Shown piece by piece: positions 1 to 7,939 of a stretch of 64,000 nt of DNA. The first letter of the stretch is position 1. Each line of letters starts with the position of its first letter. Under the pieces are notes generated by a model, which searched no databases, had not been told where the DNA came from, and was given only the letters and a program-made list of their open reading frames with translations. Origin of the DNA: Nocardioides sp. HDW12B (GTDB taxonomy: Bacteria > Actinomycetota > Actinomycetes > Propionibacteriales > Nocardioidaceae). Location: assembly GCF_011299595.1 (NCBI RefSeq), contig NZ_CP049867.1, positions 744,001-808,000 on the forward strand. The letters run 5' to 3'. A program made the translations under genes and the position numbers.

Positions 1-97
1 GGGAGAGCAGGCCGAGCTGCTCGTAGTGGCGCAGGGTCCGCAGCGTGACGTCGTACTCCTGCGCGAGCTCGGTGATGCTCCAGGTGCGGTCAGCCAT
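1..97 (-). CDS. MerR-family transcriptional regulator, 5' part only
   Basis: The gene runs off the left edge of the window, so only the first 32 codons are visible. They read MADRTWSITELAQEYDVTLR followed by TLRHYEQLGLLS, the classic MerR winged-helix N-terminus with a recognition helix and the RHYEQLGLL signature. The ATG at 97 has an AGGAGG ribosome-binding site 5 bases upstream. A GTG at 130 in the same frame would add 11 residues but lacks such a site. The gene is divergent from an acyl-CoA dehydrogenase. MerR proteins of the LiuR type control branched-chain and fatty acyl-CoA catabolism in this arrangement, so control of the neighbour is a reasonable inference. The effector domain lies outside the window. 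Confidence 0.85.
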   Translation of the reverse strand, partial: MADRTWSITELAQEYDVTLRTLRHYEQLGLLS

Positions 98-145
98 CCG
101 GTCCTCCTGGATCTCGACGAGCTCGGTCACCGGGGCTCGCTTGCC

Positions 146-165
146 TTACGTTGACGTCAGCGTCA
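146..165. promoter_or_regulatory. Imperfect palindrome, candidate MerR operator
   Basis: TTACGTTGACGTCAGCGTCA lies between the divergent MerR gene and the acyl-CoA dehydrogenase. The half sites match at 8 of 10 positions and contain the perfect core TGACGTCA (152-159). It ends 12 bases before the ATG of the dehydrogenase. The position and AT-poor dyad resemble LiuR-type operators described for MerR regulators of acyl-CoA catabolism, but binding is inferred only. Confidence 0.5.
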
Positions 166-177
166 CACACTGGGGGC

Positions 178-1362
178 ATGACTTTCGAGCTGTCCGCCGA
201 GCACGAGGACTTCCGCCGCAGCATCCGCGACTTCGCCGAGAAGGAGGTCGCGCCCCACGTCGCCGGCTGGGACCGCGCCCACCACTTCCCGGTCGACCTG
301 GTGGCCAAGATGGGCGACCTGGGGCTGTTCGGCCTCACCGCCCCCGAGGAGTACGGCGGCGCCGGTGACGACGGCGACTTCACCAGCCTCTGCGTGGCCA
401 TCGAGGAGCTCGGCCGCGTCGACCAGTCGGTCGGCATCACCCTGGAGGCCGCGGTCGGGCTGGGCATCAACCCGATCCAGACGTTCGGCACCAAGGAGCA
501 GCAGGACCGCTGGCTGCCCGACCTGGTGGCCGGCAAGGCGATCGCGGGCTTCGGGCTGACCGAGCCCGGTGCCGGCTCCGACGCGGGCGCGACGGCGACC
601 AAGGCCGAGCTCGTCGACGACGAGTGGGTCGTCAACGGCGCCAAGCAGTTCATCACCAACTCCGGCTCCGAGATCACCTCCTGCGTGACGGTGACCGCCC
701 GGACCGGGACGCGGGACAACGGTTCGCCGGAGATCAGCGCGATCATCCTGCCGGCGGGCACGCCCGGTTTCGTGGCCGAGAAGGCCTACGACAAGCTCGG
801 CTGGCACCTCTCCGACACCCACCCGCTGACCTTCACCGACGCGCGCGTGCCGGCCGACCACCTGCTGGGGGAGCGCGGCCGCGGCTTCGCGCAGTTCCTC
901 GCCACCCTCGACGACGGCCGGGTCGCGATCGCGGCCCTGGCGGTCGGCTGCATCCAGGCGTGCCTGGACATGAGCGTGGAGTACGCCGGCGAGCGGCAGA
1001 CGTTCGGCGGCCCGATCGGGCGCAAGCAGGGCGTGGCGTTCCAGATCGCCGACCTCGAGGTCATGCTCCAGGCGTCGCGCGCGCTGACCTACAAGGCGGC
1101 CGCGATGAAGGACGCCGGGCGGCACACCGGGTCGTCGATGAAGGAGTTCAAGCGGGCGGCCGCGGTGGCCAAGCTCTACGCCACCGAGTCGGCGGTGACG
1201 GCGACTCGGATCGCCACCCAGGTCTTCGGCGGCTACGGCTTCATGGAGGAGTACCCGGTGGCGCGCTTCTACCGCGACGCCAAGATCCTCGAGATCGGCG
1301 AGGGAACCTCCGAGGTCCAGCGCATGCTCATCGCCCGGGGACTCGGCCTCCCCGTCGAGTGA
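178..1362 (+). CDS. Acyl-CoA dehydrogenase
   Basis: This 394-residue flavoprotein oxidises an acyl-CoA to the trans-2-enoyl-CoA and passes electrons to ETF. The N-terminal helical domain starts LSAEHEDFRRSIRDF. The FAD/substrate signature GLTEPGAGSDAGA lies near residue 127, and the C-terminal helical domain carries RQTFGGPIGRKQG and QVFGGYGFMEEYPV. The likely catalytic base is the Glu in IGEGTSEVQ, the position used by medium- and short-chain acyl-CoA dehydrogenases rather than the isovaleryl type. ATG 178 was chosen because it begins the conserved N-terminus; an upstream in-frame GTG would run into the operator. Length is normal for the family. The divergent MerR gene suggests induction by a branched-chain or fatty acyl-CoA. 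Substrate is not determinable from sequence. Confidence 0.93.
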   Translation: MTFELSAEHEDFRRSIRDFAEKEVAPHVAGWDRAHHFPVDLVAKMGDLGLFGLTAPEEYGGAGDDGDFTSLCVAIEELGRVDQSVGITLEAAVGLGINPIQTFGTKEQQDRWLPDLVAGKAIAGFGLTEPGAGSDAGATATKAELVDDEWVVNGAKQFITNSGSEITSCVTVTARTGTRDNGSPEISAIILPAGTPGFVAEKAYDKLGWHLSDTHPLTFTDARVPADHLLGERGRGFAQFLATLDDGRVAIAALAVGCIQACLDMSVEYAGERQTFGGPIGRKQGVAFQIADLEVMLQASRALTYKAAAMKDAGRHTGSSMKEFKRAAAVAKLYATESAVTATRIATQVFGGYGFMEEYPVARFYRDAKILEIGEGTSEVQRMLIARGLGLPVE

Positions 1363-1381
1363 CGCCTCCACCACAATCGCG

Positions 1382-1438
1382 CACAAGAACGTTCATGTGA
1401 CGTGAGAGCGTCACAGCCGCCACATGAGCGGTCTTGTG
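1382..1438. terminator. Long imperfect inverted repeat between convergent genes
   Basis: The left arm at 1382-1399 (CACAAGAACGTTCATGTG) pairs with the right arm at 1421-1438 (CACATGAGCGGTCTTGTG) at 16 of 18 positions. The 21-base loop itself contains the dyad GTGACG...CGTCAC. It sits between the stop of the acyl-CoA dehydrogenase and the stop of the small acidic protein on the other strand. A bidirectional terminator is the simplest reading, although there is no U-tract; a dispersed palindromic element is an alternative. Confidence 0.5.
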
Positions 1439-1455
1439 AACGAAAAGGTGAGGGG

Positions 1456-1647
1456 TCAGGCGGGGGTGGGGAGGTCCGGGCCGTCGTCGGCGGGGTCGGC
1501 CGAGTCGTGGGCGGCGGTGCGCTCGTCGGAGTCGGCGAGGATCGCCTCGGCCTGGGCCTCGGGGTCCTCGCTGCCGGCCGCCTTCTCCTCGGGCAGCAGG
1601 TCGGCGCGGGTCTCCACACGCTCGCGGTCGCGGTCGGTCTCACTCAT
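1456..1647 (-). CDS. Small acidic hypothetical protein
   Basis: This 63-residue protein begins MSETDRDRERVETRADLLPE and is rich in Asp, Glu and Ala, with a Pro-rich tail ending DLPTPA. I recognise no domain, signal peptide or membrane segment. It lies 37 bases downstream of maf on the same strand and probably shares its transcript. The sequence looks intrinsically disordered. It has genuine coding character, with an ATG and a continuous acidic composition unlike the shadow frames. Its function is unknown. Confidence 0.6.
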   Translation of the reverse strand: MSETDRDRERVETRADLLPEEKAAGSEDPEAQAEAILADSDERTAAHDSADPADDGPDLPTPA

Positions 1648-1684
1648 GCTCCCGACCCTACGGCAGCCGGCCCGACCGGCCGCG

Positions 1685-2416
1685 TCAGTCGGGTCGGGGC
1701 GCCCAGAAGTCGGTCCACGCGTGGCCCAGGTCGGCCAGCAGCTCGCGCAGCAGCGGCAGGCTGATCCCCACCACGTTGTGCGGGTCGCCCTCGATGCCGG
1801 CGACGAAGGCGCCGCCGAGCCCGTCGAGGGTGAAGGCGCCGGCCACCTCGAGCGGCTCGCCGGTGGCGACGTACGCCGTGATCTCGGCGTCGGTGACCTC
1901 GGCGAAGCGGACCGTCGTGGCACCCGCCCCGACGACCTGGCGTCCGGTGTCGAGGTCGACGACGCAGTGGCCGGTGTGGAGCACCCCGGTGCGCCCCCGC
2001 ATGGCGCGCCACCGTGCGGTGGCCTCGTCGGCCGAGGCGGACTTGCCGTGGACCTGCCCGTCCAGCTCCAGCACCGAGTCGCAGCCCACGACCAGGCCGG
2101 GGGCGTCGACGACGCCGGCCACCGCCTGGGCCTTGAGCACGGCGAGCTCGGTCGCCAGCGCGGCGGCGTCCGCGAGCGCGACCTGCGACTCGTCGACGCC
2201 GGAGACCACCACCTCCGGGGCCAGTCCGGCCGATCGCAGGGTGGCCAGCCGCGCCGGTGAGCGCGACGCCAGGATCAGCCGCGTCGGCAGCGCCCCCGGC
2301 GCGGTGACGGGGTCACCCGGACGCGGGACGTCGGCGACCGGCTCGTCGCCGACGCGCGGCTCGGGCAGCTCCGGCGGGCCGGGCGACTGTCCGGGGATCG
2401 GGTCCGGCGCGCTCAC
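1685..2416 (-). CDS. maf: Maf family nucleotide pyrophosphatase
   Basis: Maf proteins hydrolyse non-canonical or methylated nucleoside triphosphates (dTTP/UTP/m5UTP and relatives) to monophosphates. The signature LILASRSPARLATLRSAGL gives the nucleotide-binding start, GCDSVLELDG carries the conserved catalytic Asp, and GKSASADEATARWRAMRGRTG is the family's conserved second block. The full ORF encodes 243 residues, longer than the usual about 200. The extra 45 residues are a Pro/Gly/Asp-rich N-terminus before ALPTRLILAS. The GTG at 2416 overlaps the stop of the upstream DUF885 gene in a GTGA, implying translational coupling. A shorter protein starting at an internal GTG just before TAPGALPTR is possible. 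Confidence 0.9.
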   Translation of the reverse strand: MSAPDPIPGQSPGPPELPEPRVGDEPVADVPRPGDPVTAPGALPTRLILASRSPARLATLRSAGLAPEVVVSGVDESQVALADAAALATELAVLKAQAVAGVVDAPGLVVGCDSVLELDGQVHGKSASADEATARWRAMRGRTGVLHTGHCVVDLDTGRQVVGAGATTVRFAEVTDAEITAYVATGEPLEVAGAFTLDGLGGAFVAGIEGDPHNVVGISLPLLRELLADLGHAWTDFWAPRPD

Positions 2417-4113
2417 AGCCGCTCCAGCGCCCGGGCCAGCGGGTCCAGCCCGATGCAGCCGAGGTCCAGCGCGCGCCGGTGGAAGTCGCGCAGGTCGAAG
2501 GCGTCGCCGTGGCGGGCCTGCGCGTCGGCGCGAGCCTGCAGCCACACCCGCTCGCCGAGCTTGTACGACGGCGCCTGGCCGGGCCAGCCGAGGTAGCGGT
2601 TGACCTCGAAGGCCAGCGTGCCCTCGTCCATGCGGCTGTTGTCGCGCATGAATTCGAGCACCAGGTCGGCGTCCCAGGTCTCGCCGGGATGGAAGCCGAG
2701 CGGGTTGTCGGCTGGGATCTCGAGGCCGAGGTGCACGCCGATGTCGGCCACCACCCGGGCCGCCCGGAAGCCCTGCTCGACCAGCATCCCGAGCCGGTCG
2801 GCCGGGTCGTCGAGGAAGCCGAGCTCGTCCATGAGCCGCTCGGCGTACAGCGCCCAGCCCTCGCCGCTGCCGGAGACCCAGCACATCCGCCGCTGCCAGC
2901 GGTTGAGCAGGTCGGCGCGGAAGCAGGTCTGGCCGATCTGCAGGTGATGGCCGGGCACGCCCTCGTGGTAGACGGTGCTGACCTGCTCCCACTTCTGGAA
3001 GTGCGTGACGCCCGCCGGCACCGACCACCACATCCGGCCGGGCCGCGAGAAGTCCTCGCTGGGGCCGGTGTAGTAGATGCCGCCGTCCTGGGTCGGCGCG
3101 ATGCGGCACTCGATGCGCCGCACCGGGTCGGGCACGTCGAAGTGCACCCCCGCCATGGCGTCGACGGTGCGGTCCGCGAGGTCCTGCATCCACGCCTGGA
3201 ACGCCTCGGTGCCCTCGATGGACTGGGTCGGGTCGGCGTGCAGGTGCTCGACGGCGGCCTCCACGTCGGCGCCGGGCAGGATCCGCTCGGCCGTGCGGGC
3301 CATGTCCTCGCGGATGCGGGCCAGCTCCTGCCAGCCCCACGCGTAGGCCTCGTCGAGGTCGACGGTGGCGCCCAGGAAGTAGCGGCTGGCCAGCTGGTAG
3401 TGCTCGCGTCCCACGCCGTCGCGCTCGCGCCCCCGCGGTGCCATCTCCTCGGACAGGAAGCGGCCGAAGTCGGCGTACGCCGCGGTGGCTGCGTCGGCGA
3501 CCGCCCGCAGCCCCGCGGCGCGCGCCTCGGGCGCCGGGGCGACGAGGCGGGTGAAGAACGACTCCCCGCCCCGCTCGCCGGTCCAGCCGCGGACCTGGTC
3601 GGCGATGAGGAGGTACTGCCGCCGGGCCGACACGAGGCCGCGGTCGGCGGCCTTCGTCAGGGTCGTGCGGTAGTCGGCGAGCGTGGCCGGGACGGCCGCG
3701 AGGCGGGCGGCGACGTCCTCCCAGCCCTGGTCGGTGGAGGTGTCCATGAGGTCGAAGACCGAGCGCACCGAGTGCACCCCGCTGACGATCACCGAGACCT
3801 CGGACTCGCCCACCCCGGCGTCCGCCCGCTCCAGCGAGATCGTCAGCCGCTCGACGAACGCCTCCTGGGCGGCACGCTCACGGTCGTCGGACGGCTCGGC
3901 CTCGCGGGCCGCGGCCAGGGTGCGCCGGACGAGGTCGGTGCGGGCGGCGAAGCCTGCGGGGCTGAGGTCGGTCAGCCGGTGCTCGTGGCCGGCGATGCCG
4001 GCGCTGGTGGCGGAGACCGGGTCGAGGGCGGCGTACTCCTCGACGAAGGCGTCGGCGACGGCGTCGACCGGTCGGTCGGGTGCGTCGGGACCGGGTGACG
4101 GCGCAGAAGACAT
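2413..4113 (-). CDS. DUF885 family putative metallopeptidase
   Basis: This 566-residue cytosolic protein is a full-length DUF885 member. The hallmark is VYHEGVPGHHLQIGQ, an HExxPxHH-like zinc-binding motif, followed by GSGEGWALYAERLMDELG, which supplies the downstream Glu ligand. This makes it a gluzincin-like metallopeptidase by family resemblance, but its substrate is not established. There is no signal peptide; the N-terminus MSSAPSPGPDAPDRPVDAVA is a disordered lead. ATG 4113 faces the divergent gene starting near 4166. The stop overlaps the start of maf by 4 bases, so the two form an operon, perhaps with the acidic ORF after maf. Confidence 0.88.
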   Translation of the reverse strand: MSSAPSPGPDAPDRPVDAVADAFVEEYAALDPVSATSAGIAGHEHRLTDLSPAGFAARTDLVRRTLAAAREAEPSDDRERAAQEAFVERLTISLERADAGVGESEVSVIVSGVHSVRSVFDLMDTSTDQGWEDVAARLAAVPATLADYRTTLTKAADRGLVSARRQYLLIADQVRGWTGERGGESFFTRLVAPAPEARAAGLRAVADAATAAYADFGRFLSEEMAPRGRERDGVGREHYQLASRYFLGATVDLDEAYAWGWQELARIREDMARTAERILPGADVEAAVEHLHADPTQSIEGTEAFQAWMQDLADRTVDAMAGVHFDVPDPVRRIECRIAPTQDGGIYYTGPSEDFSRPGRMWWSVPAGVTHFQKWEQVSTVYHEGVPGHHLQIGQTCFRADLLNRWQRRMCWVSGSGEGWALYAERLMDELGFLDDPADRLGMLVEQGFRAARVVADIGVHLGLEIPADNPLGFHPGETWDADLVLEFMRDNSRMDEGTLAFEVNRYLGWPGQAPSYKLGERVWLQARADAQARHGDAFDLRDFHRRALDLGCIGLDPLARALERL

Positions 4114-4165
4114 GGCGCCGACCCTAGCGCCGCGCCCGGCACCGCGCTGAGGGGTGCGGGCTACC

Positions 4166-5386
4166 GTGAGTGACGTGTCATCGAGGTCCGCCGCGCGGCG
4201 CTGGGTCGTCGTGGCGCTGGGGGTCTCGCTCCTGGTCGCTGCGCCCTTCGTCGCGCGCGCCTGGCCGGTGCCGGCGAGCGGGATGACGGCCCCCGAGCTG
4301 GTGGCGGCGATCCGCGCCTCCGACACCCAGGCCTACACCGGCGTGGTCCGCAGCCGCGGCGGGGTGGAGCTGCCCACCGACGACTCCCTCGAGGGCGCGG
4401 CCAAGCTGCTGGGCCGTGACGGCACCCTGCGGGTGTGGTGGACGGGCGCCGACGCCTGGCGGGTGGCCACGCTGCGCACGACCGGCGAGACCGACCTGCT
4501 GCACCGGGCAGGGCAGAACCTGCGCTGGGTCTACGAGTCCAAGAACGTCACCGTCTACCCCGACACCCCGGTGCGGCTGCCGACCTCGGTCGACGTGCTG
4601 CCGCCGGTGCTCGCCGAGCGGGTGCTGCAGGGTGCGCGCCCCGAGGAGGTCGAGCGGCTGCCCACGGAGCGCATCGCCGGTCGTACGGCGGCCGGGCTGC
4701 GGCTCACGCCCGACCAGGCGCAGTCCAGCGTCGGCCGCGTCGACCTCTGGGCCGACGTCGAGACCGGGCTGCCGCTGCGCGTCGAGCTGTACGGCGCCAC
4801 CGGCCCGGCCGCGCTCTCGACGTCCTTCACCGACGTGACCCTGGGCGAGCCCGACGCGGACGCCCTGGACTTCCGCCCGCCCGAGGACTCCCGGGTCCGC
4901 TACGACGAGGTCGTCGACGCGGCCGCGGCGGCGGACTACTACGCCGAGCGCTTCGCCCCCGAGCGGCTGGCGGGTCTGCCGCTGCGCCGCCCCGACACCT
5001 TCGGCTCGGTGGGCCTCTACGGCCGCGGACCGACGGTGCTGCTGGCGCTGCCGCTGCGGGAGAGCGACGCCTACCGGCTGCGTGACGAGCTTGCGACCCG
5101 ACCGGGGGCGGTGTGCCTCACCGAGGGCCGAACCGTCGCGGCCGGGCCGCTGCAGCTGCTGGTCACGGACCGCATGGAGGAGCCCTGGCTGCTGGCCGGC
5201 ACCGTCACCCGCGACGCCGTGGCCCGGGCCGCCCGCGAGCTGCGCGCCGACGCCGTGGTGCGGGTCGGGCCTCTCGACGTCGACGACCTGGAGGCCGAGC
5301 TGCAGCCCGGCGTCGAGCCACGCGAGCGTCAAGCGCCCGTTCCCTCGGGCCCGTCGCGGCCGCTCGACCCCGGGGAGTGCCGGTGA
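4166..5386 (+). CDS. Membrane-anchored RseB/LolA-like protein
   Basis: This protein of about 406 residues starts with a signal-anchor (VVVALGVSLLVAAPFVARA) followed by a domain resembling MucB/RseB or LolA. It contains MTAPELVAAIRASDTQAYTG, the TLRVWWTGADAWRVATL strand pattern and VDLWADVETGLPLRVELYG, typical of that lipoprotein-carrier-like fold. The C-terminal part (from about residue 240) is a separate unrecognised region. In actinobacteria such proteins are often transcribed with an ABC exporter, as here: its stop overlaps the ABC ATPase start (GTGA). Start choice is uncertain. GTG codons at 4154, 4166 and 4175 are in frame; 4166 follows a TACCG element and suits a leaderless start. A role in cargo delivery or sensing for the exporter is inferred. 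Confidence 0.72.
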   Translation: MSDVSSRSAARRWVVVALGVSLLVAAPFVARAWPVPASGMTAPELVAAIRASDTQAYTGVVRSRGGVELPTDDSLEGAAKLLGRDGTLRVWWTGADAWRVATLRTTGETDLLHRAGQNLRWVYESKNVTVYPDTPVRLPTSVDVLPPVLAERVLQGARPEEVERLPTERIAGRTAAGLRLTPDQAQSSVGRVDLWADVETGLPLRVELYGATGPAALSTSFTDVTLGEPDADALDFRPPEDSRVRYDEVVDAAAAADYYAERFAPERLAGLPLRRPDTFGSVGLYGRGPTVLLALPLRESDAYRLRDELATRPGAVCLTEGRTVAAGPLQLLVTDRMEEPWLLAGTVTRDAVARAARELRADAVVRVGPLDVDDLEAELQPGVEPRERQAPVPSGPSRPLDPGECR

Positions 5387-6288
5387 TCCGCACCCACAGC
5401 CTGACGAAGAGGTACGGCGAGCTGGTCGCCGTCGACGGTCTCGACCTCGACGTCCGGGAGGGCGACGTCTACGGGTTCCTCGGGGCCAACGGCTCGGGGA
5501 AGACCACGACGGTGCGCATGCTGCTGGGCCTGGTGCTCGCGACCTCGGGGGAGATCGAGCTGCTCGACCGCCCGATGCCGCGTGCCGCCCGCGACGTGCT
5601 GCCGCAGGTCGGCTGCCTGGTCGAGGGTCCGGCCGCCTACCCCCACCTCAGCGGCCGCGCCAACCTCGCGCTGCTGGACGCGGCGGGGCCGCGGGGGCCG
5701 GGCGGGCGACGCGGCCGGCGGGCCCGGGTGGGGGAGGTGCTCGACCAGGTGGGGCTCGCGAGGGCCGCCGACCGGCGGGTCCGCGGCTACTCGCTCGGGA
5801 TGCGGCAGCGCCTCGGCCTGGCGGCCGCGCTGCTGCAACGTCCTCGGCTGCTGGTGCTCGACGAGCCCACCAACGGCCTCGACCCGCAGGGCATCCGCGA
5901 GATGCGCGACCTGCTGCTCGCCCTCAACGCCACCGGCACGACGGTCTTCCTCTCCAGCCACCTGCTGGCCGAGGTGGAGCAGCTGTGCCGCCGCGTCGGC
6001 GTGCTCGACCGGGGACGCATGGTGCTCCAGGAGGACCTGGCCGACCTGCAGGCACCCACCGGCCGGGTGGTCGTCACCACCAGCCGCCCGGCCGACGCCG
6101 TGCGGGTCCTCGACGGGAGGGTGGTCGACCGGGTCGGCACCCGGCTCGTCGTACGTGCGGAGGCGGCGGCCGAGGTCAACGCCGCGCTGGTCGCGGCCGG
6201 GGTGCCGGTCGACGAGCTCGGCCCGGAGAGACGAGGCCTGGAGCAGGTCGTGCTCGAGGCGACCGAGGGCACGGGGGACGTCCGATGA
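5383..6288 (+). CDS. ABC transporter ATP-binding protein
   Basis: This 301-residue ATPase has every expected motif: Walker A GANGSGKTTT, signature YSLGMRQRLGLAAALL, Walker B LLVLDEPTNGLD and the H-loop SSHLLAEVEQLC. The long C-terminal extension after about residue 215 is typical of CcmA/NatA-type exporters. It is coupled by GTGA to the RseB-like gene upstream and by ATGA to the permease downstream, so the three form one operon. The loop around residues 100-120 is Gly/Arg-rich and unusually long (RGPGGRRGRRARVGE). The cargo is unknown. Drug, lipid or lantibiotic-immunity type export are all compatible. Confidence 0.9.
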   Translation: MIRTHSLTKRYGELVAVDGLDLDVREGDVYGFLGANGSGKTTTVRMLLGLVLATSGEIELLDRPMPRAARDVLPQVGCLVEGPAAYPHLSGRANLALLDAAGPRGPGGRRGRRARVGEVLDQVGLARAADRRVRGYSLGMRQRLGLAAALLQRPRLLVLDEPTNGLDPQGIREMRDLLLALNATGTTVFLSSHLLAEVEQLCRRVGVLDRGRMVLQEDLADLQAPTGRVVVTTSRPADAVRVLDGRVVDRVGTRLVVRAEAAAEVNAALVAAGVPVDELGPERRGLEQVVLEATEGTGDVR

Positions 6289-7097
6289 TTCGTGTCGAGC
6301 TGACCAAGATGCTGCGGCGCCCCCGCACCTGGATCACGATCGCGCTGCTCAACGCGCTGCCGCTGGTGGTCGCCGTGCTGCTGGCCGTGACCGACCTGGG
6401 TCCGCAGCCGGGGGAGGGGCCGGCGTTCCTGTCGGCGGTGCTGACCGACGGCACGCTCTACCCGCTCGCCGCGCTGGCCATCGTGCTGCCGCTGTTCATG
6501 CCGGTCGCGGTGGCGCTCTACGCCGGCGAGGCGGTGGCCGGGGAGGCGCAGGGCGGCACGTTGCGCTACCTGCTGGTGCGGCCGGTGGGGCGCACCCGTC
6601 TGCTCGTCGCCAAGCTGGTGATGATCCTGGCCTTCGTGCTGCTGGCGGTGGCCGTGGTGGCCGCGGTCGGCTACGTCACGGGCGTGCTGCTGCTCGGGGA
6701 CGGGACGGCCGCCGGGGTCACAGGGGTCTCCGGCACGACGTTGACCACGGCCGACCTCGTGCAGCGCACGCTGCTGTCGATCGTCTACGTCGCGCTGTCG
6801 ATGCTGGGGGTGGCCGCGCTGGCCCTGCTGCTCTCCACGATGAGCGACTCGCCGCTGGCGGCCGCCATGGGGGCGCTGGCCTTCCTCATCGCCTCGACGC
6901 TGCTGCTCACGCTCGACGCCGCCGAGGCGCTGCACCCCTACCTGCCGACGCGCTACTGGCTGGCCTTCGTCGACCTGTTCCGCGACCCGATCCTGTGGCG
7001 CGACCTGGTGCGCGGCGTGCTGCTGCAGGGGGCGTACGTCGTGGTGTTCCTCGGCGCCGCCTGGGCCAGCTTCACCACCAAGGACGTGACCTCCTGA
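6285..7097 (+). CDS. ABC transporter permease (ABC-2 type)
   Basis: This 270-residue integral membrane protein begins MIRVELTKMLRRPRTWITIA, the usual start of ABC-2 permeases. It has about six hydrophobic segments, including LYPLAALAIVLPLFMPVAVA, LVMILAFVLLAVAVVAAVGY, SIVYVALSMLGVAALALLL and AAMGALAFLIASTLLLTL. The conserved GEAQGGTLRYLLVRPVGR stretch between segments 2 and 3 matches NatB-like permeases. ATG 6285 overlaps the ATPase stop by 4 bases. It forms the membrane partner of that ATPase. The substrate cannot be read from the sequence. Confidence 0.9.
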   Translation: MIRVELTKMLRRPRTWITIALLNALPLVVAVLLAVTDLGPQPGEGPAFLSAVLTDGTLYPLAALAIVLPLFMPVAVALYAGEAVAGEAQGGTLRYLLVRPVGRTRLLVAKLVMILAFVLLAVAVVAAVGYVTGVLLLGDGTAAGVTGVSGTTLTTADLVQRTLLSIVYVALSMLGVAALALLLSTMSDSPLAAAMGALAFLIASTLLLTLDAAEALHPYLPTRYWLAFVDLFRDPILWRDLVRGVLLQGAYVVVFLGAAWASFTTKDVTS

Positions 7098-7118
7098 GGC
7101 GTGCGTGCTCGGGCGGCG

Positions 7119-7880
7119 TCAGTCCTCGGGAGCCACGAAGTGGGCCTTGAGGCTCGCCGGGTTCGTGCCGGCGTACGCACGGATGATGCTCATCGCGCGG
7201 TTGGACGGCGTCAGCGTCGCGCGGCCGCCGGCCGGGACGGTGGTGCGGGCCGCGATCTCCGCCACCGCCTCGGCCTGCTGCGGCGCGCCGTCCTGCGGCG
7301 GCGCGAAGACGATGTAGATCGTGCGGACCTCGACGTCGGCGTCGTTGGGGTTGCGCAGCTGCACCTTGCTCAGCAGCCCGGGGTAGGTCACGGGCCTTCC
7401 CTTCGCGTTCACGGGCACCGCCTCGACGGGGCTGGTGACCTCGGGGAAGTCGACCGGCTCGACCGCCTCGAGCTCGACGTCGACGTCCTCCGCCTGCTCC
7501 GCGCCGCGGCCGGTGAAGGTCACGATGTCGAGGTCGCGTCCCGGCACCACGACGAGGCCGCCGACCTGGCTGCCGTAGAGGGTCTCGACCTCGACGTCCT
7601 CCAGCGGCTCGCCGGCGCCGTCCAGCGCGGTGAGCGCGGCCTCGAAGCGCAGCGGCTGCGTGCCCGCGTTGGTGATCGTCAGCGACTGGTCGATGAACTG
7701 CTCGCCGCCGCGCAGCTCGAAGGCGAAGCTCAGCGCCTCCTCGGGCGGGGGGGCCGAGGGCTCGGACGAGCCGGAGCCGGGCAGGGCGCCGCAGGCGCCG
7801 AGGGGAGCGAGCACGAGGGGGAGCGCGGCGGCCAGCGGACGGCGGAGCGCGGCGCGGCGGGTGCGACGGGGGGCAGGCAC
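7119..7880 (-). CDS. Secreted lipoprotein of unknown function
   Basis: This 253-residue lipoprotein has a twin-Arg-rich basic n-region (RRTRRAALRRP) and a hydrophobic core ending in the lipobox LAPLGAC, so Cys is the predicted lipidation site. The mature part has beta-rich repeats such as QSLTITNAGTQPLRFEAALT and KVQLRNPNDADVEVRTIYIV, suggesting immunoglobulin-like or DUF4352-like sandwiches. I do not recognise a catalytic motif. GTG 7880 was chosen as the start closest to the signal peptide. It is convergent with the ABC permease (stops 21 bases apart) and lies downstream of the lipase on the same strand. An extracytoplasmic binding role is only a guess. Confidence 0.75.
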   Translation of the reverse strand: MPAPRRTRRAALRRPLAAALPLVLAPLGACGALPGSGSSEPSAPPPEEALSFAFELRGGEQFIDQSLTITNAGTQPLRFEAALTALDGAGEPLEDVEVETLYGSQVGGLVVVPGRDLDIVTFTGRGAEQAEDVDVELEAVEPVDFPEVTSPVEAVPVNAKGRPVTYPGLLSKVQLRNPNDADVEVRTIYIVFAPPQDGAPQQAEAVAEIAARTTVPAGGRATLTPSNRAMSIIRAYAGTNPASLKAHFVAPED

Positions 7881-7939
7881 CCGGACATTGTGCGGCTCCG
7901 GGACTGCCGGCGGGGCACGATCCGCAGGGTGGGCAGGGC

